64,000 nucleotides of DNA from assembly GCA_026003495.1 (NCBI GenBank), contig BPHK01000001.1, forward strand, positions 434,001 through 498,000. Reading direction: 5' to 3'. The position numbers and the translations under genes were made by a program. Numbering within the stretch: the first letter of the stretch is position 1; every line of letters starts with the position of its first letter. Of the stretch, positions 17,846 through 25,200 are shown piece after piece. Source of the DNA: Candidatus Kapaibacterium sp. (GTDB lineage: Bacteria > Bacteroidota > Ignavibacteria > Kapaibacteriales > NICIL-2). The notes under the pieces were generated by a model that saw nothing but the letters and a program-made list of their open reading frames with translations, was not told where the DNA came from and did not search any database.

Positions 17846-20334
17846 CGCACAACCACCAGTGTTGCATGTGTTGTGTGCCCATCAGCGGTGAGCACGACGG
17901 CGTAGATACCTGCTTCGAGACCAGCGATCGAAATCGGAATGTCTTGCCTTCCGCTGCTAAGCAGTACGGGTATCCGGAAGCGTTCCTCTCCACGCGCAGA
18001 ATAAAGCCCCAGTTCACCCTGGAGCTGGGCGGGTGATTCGATCGCAACGGTGATCGCAGTTCCGCTCGCCGGTGTTGGAACAATCGTCATATGCAGCAAT
18101 TGTTCTTCGATGGTGCGCCGATCCCCGCAAAATCCTTCAAGCTCCAGAATGCCGCGGGTGGTCGCGATTGCGACCGCTGTTCCCCAGTACGGTGCGTCGG
18201 CAAAATCGAGGTAGGACGTATCTTGCTCGCCGAGTGCTGCTGCTCCCTCCAGCACAGCGAGTGTATCCTCCCGGAAGAGAGCGAGCGCGCGTTCGAGGGC
18301 AATCGTCGCAATGCGGCGATCATCCTGGCGACCACGGCTGAGAAGCTTCGCTGTTCCGCCAGATGACCACGCAGTGTCGGGCATCATCAGACGCGGATGC
18401 ATCGCAATGCGGAGCGTGCACGGTAGCCGGTCGCCGTAGTCGGCGTTGGCGGCAATGCGAGCGAGGATGGGGACGCGTGCTCGCCCATGAACGTCTGCGC
18501 GAACAGTGGGGATGCGAAGTTCAGCGCGCGCTTGGAATCGCACCAGCGGGATTCGCAGTATGCTCGAGCAGGGTTCGACCTGGAGCACCAGCTCTGCGCT
18601 GGAGGAATCGGGCTGGAGCCATTCAATCCCGACTGCTACGGAATCGTGCGGAGGGATTGCAAGGGGGAAATTCCCGATGATGCGAAATCCACCAGCTGGT
18701 TCAACGCGAGCACTCGTGATGGTGAGCGTGCTGTGTTCTCGGTTGCGGAGTCGGAGTGAGCGGAGAGGCTGTTCAGGAACAAATGGCAGCGGCTGCACGT
18801 GCGGCTCTACCGTGCTCCCAACACTGCTCCCGCTGAGCGTAATCGTTGCGGTGTAATCGCGCCAGCCGTAGTTCACGTAAAGCGTGCCGCTTGCATTGCC
18901 GCTTTGGTTCGGCGAGAACTCGATGGTGATCACGAGCGCACTTTTCCCGCCGATGATGGTGTCGCGTGGCGGTGCGACCAGCCGAAACGGTGAGCGCAGC
19001 CCGTCGTAGATCGTCGCTCCGCCGATCGGGAGAGGCGCAGGGTCTTCGTTGGTGAGCACGATGAATTGACCTCGCACTGGGCGGCCAACACACGCAGTTC
19101 CCACCACGATGGTGTCAGGAAAAGTGACGCTGCGCTCGAGTGCGCGACCGCGAAGCGGCAGTCGCAGCAGTTGATCGCAGTGGCGGATGACCACCGCACC
19201 GCGATAGTCCCCAGCCCGTCCAGGGGCAAAGCGCAGTGTGACGTCACGGCATTCCCCAGGTTGGAGCGTATCAGAGCCAGGGAGGCCGAGGAGTTGGAAC
19301 GTTGGTTCACCTTCGGTCCAGCGCTCGTTGAGCGGAAGCGGGACCTCGCCTCGATTGCAGAGCCGAGCGTGGAATGTCGTATCAAGTCCGGCGTATGCAT
19401 AGGTCGGTGCGAAGTCGAGTGTGTCGGTTGCGAGGGCGAGTGCACCGATTCGAATCGGCGGACTGATGACGGTTTCGGGAAACAGGAACGACCGCAGGAC
19501 CAATTCCAGCGGCGATGTAGCCGAGGACGACGCGACCATGCGTTGGTCCGGCGAAAACGCAATGTCCGCCAGCGCGCCCTGGTGGGTCGAGACTTGGCCG
19601 GTGATCATGTCTACTGCTAAGTCCCACAGTGGCGATTGCGGCTGTCCGCGGAAGCCGATGGCCAGGTACCGGCCGTTGCTGCTTGCTGTGACTGCAACGG
19701 GTGTTGAGGCTGCTTGCCGATAGCTGCGGATGAGCTGTGCGGTTGGACGATCGAGGACAAACACCGGTGCGCTCAAGCCTTGCACCACCGAAAGCTGCGA
19801 AACGCTGCAGCCGATGGCAAGTCGTGAGCCGTCGGGTAATGCACGCATGAGCGCAACTCGCGGCAGGGAGGGAAGGGAGTACTCACCGAGTGGAGTCCAC
19901 TGGGGCGTTTGGTATCGAACGATGCGGCTGTCGAGCAGTGCGACGAGTGCTTCTGAACCGGTAATGGTGAGCGCCGTTGCGGGAACCGGTAATGGAACAG
20001 TGCGCGCAGGAGCGATCGTGCCATCGGAGATCTCCAGCAGCCGGAGAACAGGAGAAATGCTGGCGATCACTGCGAGCGTGAAGTGTGCAGTATCGAGTGC
20101 GACGCTCCCGATCGTCGTCGGTGAGATCTGTCCGCTCCAGAGTGGCGTCGGTGCGCCGATGCGGAAGAGTGCGGCATATCCACGGGCGGAGGCGTTGTAC
20201 ACTGCAATGGCGCGCGTTGAATCCAGATATGCAACCCACACCGGCTGCACTTGCCCTCCGTCCGGCGGAAGCGCTCGCCAGGTGACTTGGCGGGATTCCG
20301 ACGTCCCACTCGACAAGTTCGCCATTGACTGCAT
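17842..20334 (-). CDS. 3' half of a frameshifted T9SS propeller/Ig-like protein
   Basis: The frame opens with QVTWRALPPDGGQVQPVWVAYLD and reads through a propeller-like part (LDRPTAQLIRSYRQAA, GRYLAIGFRGQPQSPLWDL). Several HYDIN/ASPM-type Ig-like domains follow (LCNRGEVPLPLNE ... LQPGECRDVTLRFAPGRAGDYRG, VITIEFSPNQSGNASGTLYV, VEPAGGFRIIGNFPLA). It ends in a T9SS type A domain (ELGLYSARGEERFRIPVL ... AGIYAVVLTADGHTTHA). The first residues of this frame are noise; the real coding starts near 20300 as a continuation of the frame ending at 19883. An ATG at 20325 or 20334 might permit independent translation but gives no signal peptide. ATGA overlap with the OmpA-like gene. Confidence 0.7.
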   Translation of the reverse strand: MQSMANLSSGTSESRQVTWRALPPDGGQVQPVWVAYLDSTRAIAVYNASARGYAALFRIGAPTPLWSGQISPTTIGSVALDTAHFTLAVIASISPVLRLLEISDGTIAPARTVPLPVPATALTITGSEALVALLDSRIVRYQTPQWTPLGEYSLPSLPRVALMRALPDGSRLAIGCSVSQLSVVQGLSAPVFVLDRPTAQLIRSYRQAASTPVAVTASSNGRYLAIGFRGQPQSPLWDLAVDMITGQVSTHQGALADIAFSPDQRMVASSSATSPLELVLRSFLFPETVISPPIRIGALALATDTLDFAPTYAYAGLDTTFHARLCNRGEVPLPLNERWTEGEPTFQLLGLPGSDTLQPGECRDVTLRFAPGRAGDYRGAVVIRHCDQLLRLPLRGRALERSVTFPDTIVVGTACVGRPVRGQFIVLTNEDPAPLPIGGATIYDGLRSPFRLVAPPRDTIIGGKSALVITIEFSPNQSGNASGTLYVNYGWRDYTATITLSGSSVGSTVEPHVQPLPFVPEQPLRSLRLRNREHSTLTITSARVEPAGGFRIIGNFPLAIPPHDSVAVGIEWLQPDSSSAELVLQVEPCSSILRIPLVRFQARAELRIPTVRADVHGRARVPILARIAANADYGDRLPCTLRIAMHPRLMMPDTAWSSGGTAKLLSRGRQDDRRIATIALERALALFREDTLAVLEGAAALGEQDTSYLDFADAPYWGTAVAIATTRGILELEGFCGDRRTIEEQLLHMTIVPTPASGTAITVAIESPAQLQGELGLYSARGEERFRIPVLLSSGRQDIPISIAGLEAGIYAVVLTADGHTTHATLVVVR

Positions 20335-21385
20335 GGCGCGCAAGTAAGCGTTTGCCGTCGCTTCGGAATGTGATGCGCCCGACGGCCGCTGTGTCTTTGA
20401 TCGTCGAGCTCGATAGCGTGCGTGGTTGTCTATCGAGTTGCCGCAGCCGAAAGCGCAGGCCGCGCGTTGGTGCATTGGGGACGGTCCAGGTTGTGCTGCT
20501 ATCTGCTGTGATGGTGATCGGCTCCCATGTTCTGCCACTGTCGAGCGAGTAGTCAACGGCAACGCGCGCATCGAGCGCCATCCCACTCCATCGAAGCGTG
20601 ACTGGCTGGCACGGTGCGAGGAGCTCCCCCCCGCTGGGCCATTCAGGAAGCGGAGCTGCTGGGCGGCAGGTATCGGGAATCGGTTGACAGATAGTGGGAT
20701 CGCAAGCGACAGGGTGCTGTCGTAGTAGATCGTGATCGTGCCACTGCGGTATGTTGTATCTGGCGGTGTGCAGCGCAGCTCGGACCAGGTAGAGGAGTGG
20801 CGAGTACACCAAAGAAGGCAGCGTTCGAGAGCCTCCAGCCCAGCCGACCCACTCTACCTGCACAAACGGAATGCTCGAAACGATGGAATCAACGCGGATG
20901 GGAAGTTCGCGAGTGCCATCGCTGCTATAGCGCCCGGTGAACAGTTGGAGGTAGACTCGCTCTGTCGTCTCGATACCTGGTGCAGCTCGAATCGAGAGTT
21001 CTTCCAGCGGTGCGTTCTGTTGGGTAACAATCCGAAGGACAGGCAGCCGAGGAAGTCGGACGCTGTCGTGTGCGAGTTGTTCGCCGCGCCAGGCAAAGAT
21101 GTGCACAACGTTCTCTGTCGCCAACCGTGGGTCTGCAAGCCAGGTAATGCGAATTCTTCCGCGTGCTTGATCGAGTGTCTCGACGTGCTGGGGGTGGATG
21201 CTGTAGCGCGACGATGCAAGCGCAATTGTTCCATCGTTGAGAGCCGTGGGAATGCCATCGAGATTGCTTTCGGCAACTACTGAGAGCAGTGGGTACTGGG
21301 TTGAGTCCACTGATGAAACAACGCGAAGTTGCAGTTGTGCCATGCCAGGGAGGACAGATAACGCAAGGAGAAAAAAATACCGCAT
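19883..21385 (-). CDS. 5' half of a frameshifted T9SS propeller/Ig-like protein
   Basis: Starts at ATG 21385 with the signal peptide MRYFFLLALSVLPGMA. The next about 350 residues are convincing protein, with VEWVGWAGGSRTLPSLVYSPL and an Ig/Fn3-like domain GGELLAPCQPVTLRWSGMALDARVAVDYSLDSGRTWEPITIT. The coding signal stops near 20290, after NGELVEWDVGIP; the remaining about 130 residues of this frame (rich in R, S and H) are not protein-like. Its continuation is in the other minus-strand frame at 17842-20300. The two halves together span 3,544 nt, one base away from a multiple of three. It heads the minus-strand operon that continues into the OmpA-like gene. Confidence 0.7.
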   Translation of the reverse strand: MRYFFLLALSVLPGMAQLQLRVVSSVDSTQYPLLSVVAESNLDGIPTALNDGTIALASSRYSIHPQHVETLDQARGRIRITWLADPRLATENVVHIFAWRGEQLAHDSVRLPRLPVLRIVTQQNAPLEELSIRAAPGIETTERVYLQLFTGRYSSDGTRELPIRVDSIVSSIPFVQVEWVGWAGGSRTLPSLVYSPLLYLVRAALHTARYNIPQWHDHDLLRQHPVACDPTICQPIPDTCRPAAPLPEWPSGGELLAPCQPVTLRWSGMALDARVAVDYSLDSGRTWEPITITADSSTTWTVPNAPTRGLRFRLRQLDRQPRTLSSSTIKDTAAVGRITFRSDGKRLLARHAVNGELVEWDVGIPPSHLASASAGRRASAAGVGCISGFNARHCSVQRLRPWICRTLPHRRTDATLERTDLTDDDRERRTRYCTLHARSDRQHFSCSPAAGDLRWHDRSCAHCSITGSRNGAHHYRFRSTRRTARQPHRSIPNAPVDSTR

Positions 21386-21706
21386 GTAGATTCCCTCGAG
21401 CAGTACGAACTATCCAGAGCACTACGCCCAGTGCCAGAATGCTTCGCGAGCGCAGGGAACGCTGAAGACGTTCGCACGGCTATTGAATTGATAGAGCGTT
21501 CGTCTGCTTACCTACTCGGGTGGAATCGTGTGTTGACTCTGTTTCAGTTCCATTGTGATGACGTATATTAGCATCCGGTGTTGTAGCTGCATGTATGATG
21601 CTTGACGCAGAAACTGCATACATACGCAACGTAGCCTCTATGCGGATGGCCTAGCAGTTGCTATAGCGGTATGTGTAGTGTTTACCACTTATCTGTGGAG
21701 GTTACC
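21386..21706. promoter_or_regulatory. Divergent intergenic control region (321 bp)
   Basis: AT-rich stretch between the divergent propeller gene and the small T9SS gene. It contains the sigma-54-like element (21647-21663) and, about 60 nt before the predicted start site, an inverted repeat ATGTATG (21591-21597) / CATACAT (21617-21623) that could be a regulator site. No ORF or RNA gene is seen here. Confidence 0.5.
21647..21663 (+). promoter_or_regulatory. Sigma-54 (-24/-12) type promoter
   Basis: TGGCCTAGCAGTTGCTA matches TGGC-N7-TTGCW, with exactly the 12-nt GG-to-GC spacing that RpoN needs. It misses the less conserved AC after TGGC. The transcript would start near 21673, 34 nt before the ATG at 21707. 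The rpoN gene is present at 44700. Confidence 0.55.
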
Positions 21707-22189
21707 ATGAAGGCGCTTATCCTCGTGCTCGTCTGTGCTGCAGTCGCGGTGCATGCGCAGCGGTTGGAGCGGAGTGTATTCAGCAGTGGTGCCGTTCGTT
21801 CTGGCACGAGTACAGTTGCAGTGCACGGGACGCTTGGTCAGCCGGTGGTTGGCATCGCACGAGGGAGTGCGCATGCGGCGTTCCACGGATTTTGGTATCG
21901 TGGTGGTACGGGTGTGCAGGGCGTCGAGCGTGCGGAGCCGTTTGCGGTGCGGATCACGCCGCAGCCGGCGGTGGTGAGTGCGACGCTGGAGGTTGGGTGC
22001 AGCGGGCCGGTGGAGGCATCGCTTGTGACGGTGCAGGGGAGGCGCGTGGTGGAGTTAGAGCTTGTGCCGAGCGCAGGTGGTGGGCACGCGGCGACGGTTG
22101 ACTGTAGTCACCTCGCAAGTGGTCTCTACCTGGTGCAGGTGCGATGCCAGGGGCAGGAGATGTTCCTTCCGATGATGGTAGCGAAGTAA
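21707..22189 (+). CDS. Small secreted T9SS cargo protein
   Basis: 160 residues from ATG 21707, with a strong GGAGG 6 nt upstream. Signal peptide MKALILVLVCAAVAVHAQ. The first 60 residues follow the pattern seen at the N-terminus of many short T9SS proteins (SVFSSGAVRSGTSTVAVHGTLGQP then VVGIARGS... GFWYRGG). Residues about 85-160 form a type A sorting domain (FAVRITPQPAVVSATLEV ... SGLYLVQVRCQGQ). There is no catalytic motif. The next gene begins 47 nt downstream on the same strand, so both probably share the sigma-54-like promoter. Confidence 0.75.
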   Translation: MKALILVLVCAAVAVHAQRLERSVFSSGAVRSGTSTVAVHGTLGQPVVGIARGSAHAAFHGFWYRGGTGVQGVERAEPFAVRITPQPAVVSATLEVGCSGPVEASLVTVQGRRVVELELVPSAGGGHAATVDCSHLASGLYLVQVRCQGQEMFLPMMVAK

Positions 22190-22236
22190 CGGTTGATGTT
22201 TCCATCCCATGTTCCACATCTTGTTGGAGGTTTCCC

Positions 22237-25200
22237 ATGCGTTGGTTTGCGATTGTGTTGGTGGCAGGTTTTGCGGCGGTTGCCTCGGCGCAGGTGCCGC
22301 GGGTGCTGTCGTACCAGGGCATTCTGACTGATCGCGATGGTCGGATATTGCCGGATGGCGAGTATCGGCTGACGATCCGGCTCTACGATCGGCTGGAAGC
22401 GACCGAGCCGATCTACGTGGAGGAGCAGCGTGTGGAGGCGGTGCGAGGCGTGGTCAACGCGCTGATTGGGACGGTGGAGCCGTTGCCGGCGCGGCTGACG
22501 TTTGACCGGGTGTACTACGTTGGGATCAGCGTGAACGGTTCGGAGGAGCTCCGACCGCGGACGATGCTGACGGCGGTGCCGTATGCGTTGCGGTCGGAGA
22601 GTGCGGCGGTGGCGGACGTGGCGCGTGCGCTGACGCCGGAGGCGCTCAAAGGGGTGACGGTCCAGACGCGGCCGACCGGGCCGGCAGGTGGGGACTTGAC
22701 CGGGACGTACCCGTACCCGTTGATTGGGCAAGGGAAAGTGACGACGGCCAAGATTGCCGGTGGAGCAGTGTCAACCGACAAGATCGCAGACCGGAACGTG
22801 ACGGGGGTGAAGATCCACCAGATGGGAGCAACCAATGGGCAGGTGCTCACGTGGGTAGCAGGTACGGTGAACAATTGGAAGCCGACGAGCCCGTCGGCGT
22901 GGGCGTGGGTGCTCAGCGGGAACAGCATCAGCGGGAGCGAGTTTTTGGGGACGACCAACAACCAGCCGTTGGTGGTGAAGACCAACAACACCGAGCGGGT
23001 GCGGGTGACCAGTGGGGGGGATGTTGGGATTGGGACGGCCAGTCCGATGACACGGTTGCATGTAGCTGGTGGGGATATTCGGAGCGATGGGCATGTGTTG
23101 GTGAGCAACACGGACAACACGGCGCGGCAGCTGCGGCTCTATGAGCCCTCGGGGTCGGGGACGAACTACACGGCATTTCAGGCGCAGGCGCAGGGGGCAA
23201 ACATTGTCTACACGTTGCCGGGGAGTTTGGCGCCGGTGGCGACGGTTGGTGTGGGGCTGTTGCAGACCGATGGCAGTGGGAATCTGTCGTGGGTGGATCC
23301 GTCGAGCCTTGGAGCAGGGAATGCCTGGTCCCTGACGGGTAATGGTTTGACGAACCCGTCGACGAACTTTTTGGGCACCACGGATGCGCAGCCGCTGGTG
23401 ATTCGCACGAACAACACCGAGCGGCTGCGTGTGACGGCGGCCGGTGAGGTAGGCATAGGGACGGCCAGTCCGACGGCGACGTTGGATGTAGTTGGGACGG
23501 CAACGATATCCAGCAATGCTTCTGTTGGGGGCAATCTCATCGTGAGCGGAAGCGGGAGCATTGGGAGCGGTCTGACGGTGAGCGGCGGTGGAGCGACGAT
23601 CACGGGCAACAGCACGGTGACGGGTACGCTTGGTGTCAGCAGCAATGCCAGCGTTGGAGGGGATTTGACTGTGACAGGGGATGCGACGCTGTCGGGCACG
23701 CAAGTGGCAGTGCCGAACATACCGTCGAGCTCGACGGCGACGGAGGTGGTGGTGTGGAACAGTAACAACCTGGAGCGCCGCAGTGCTGCTGGGTTAGTGA
23801 GCGCAAACGCGTGGAGTTTGACAGGGAACAGTGGGACGAACCCGTCGACGAACTTTTTGGGCACCACGGATGCGCAGCCGCTGGTGATTCGGGTGGATAA
23901 TCAGGAGACGTTCCGCTTCAATGCGCCGGGCACAAGCGCACCGGGCTGGAGCATCCAGCGTGGCGGGGGCAACACGCGGGGCTTCCACGCGGTGGATTTG
24001 CAGAGTGCGCGGAGTGCAGCGACGCAGGTGGCCTCGGGCAATTACAGCGTCATCAGCGGGGGCGGCCAGAACACCGCCAGCGGCACCTACTACAGCACGG
24101 TTGGCGGGGGCTATTTGAACACCGCCAGCGGCAATTCCAGCACGGTCGGCGGGGGCTTCCAGAACACCGCCAGCGGCACCTACAGCACGGTTGGCGGGGG
24201 CTATTTGAACACCGCCAGCGGCACCTACAGCACGGTTGGCGGGGGCTGGCAGAACACCGCCAGCGGCACCTACTACAGCACGGTTGGCGGGGGCTATTTG
24301 AACACCGCCAGCGGCAATTCCAGCACGGTCGGCGGGGGCGGGAGTAACACCGCCAGCGGCAATTCCAGCACGGTCGGCGGGGGCGGGAGTAACACCGCCA
24401 GCGGCAATTCCAGCACGGTCGGCGGGGGCGGGAGTAACACCGCCAGCGGCACCTACAGCACGGTCGGCGGGGGCTGGCAGAACACCGCCAGCGGCTTCTT
24501 CAGCACGGTCGGCGGGGGCTGGCAGAACACCGCCAGCGGCCTGTACAGCACGGTCGGCGGGGGCAGGGAGAACACCGCCATCGGCGATTACAGTGCGATA
24601 CCGGGCGGGTCCTATCTCCGGGTGGGTCACCGCAGCTTTGGTTTCAGCGGGCAGACATCAACTACGCAGACGAATTTGAGCAGTGCGAGCAACATTGCCG
24701 CGTTTGTGGATGTGGACCTGTGGCTCTACAACGTGCGCAATCAGGCCTCGCAGCTGCGACTCTATGAGCCCTCGGGTGCGGGGACGAACTACACGGCGCT
24801 TCAGGCGCAGGCGCAGAGTGCAAATATCGTTTACACTCTTCCGGCAAGTATTCCCGCTGGTGGAGGGTTTTTGCAGACGGATGCTTCTGGGAATTTGAGT
24901 TGGACTAGCGGCACAGGTGTCTCCTGGTCCCTGACGGGCAACAGCGGGACGACGCCGTGGAATGGGACGTCGGGGAACTTCCTTGGCACGACGGATAACC
25001 AACCGTTGGTGATCGCGGTAAGCAGCCAGGAGACGTTCCGCTTCAATGCGCCGGGGGCGGCGGGGCCGGGCTGGAGTTTGCAGCGGGGTGGGGGGAACAC
25101 CCGTGGGCTGCATGCGGTGGATTTGCAAAGTGATCGGACTGCAGCGACGCAGGTGGCCTCGGGCGATTACAGCGTCATCAGCGGGGGCGGCCAGAACACC

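Noticed and set aside
22144-22236. N-terminal extension of the giant protein
   Set aside because: It overlaps the upstream gene; the ATG at 22237 has a Shine-Dalgarno site and starts the signal peptide.
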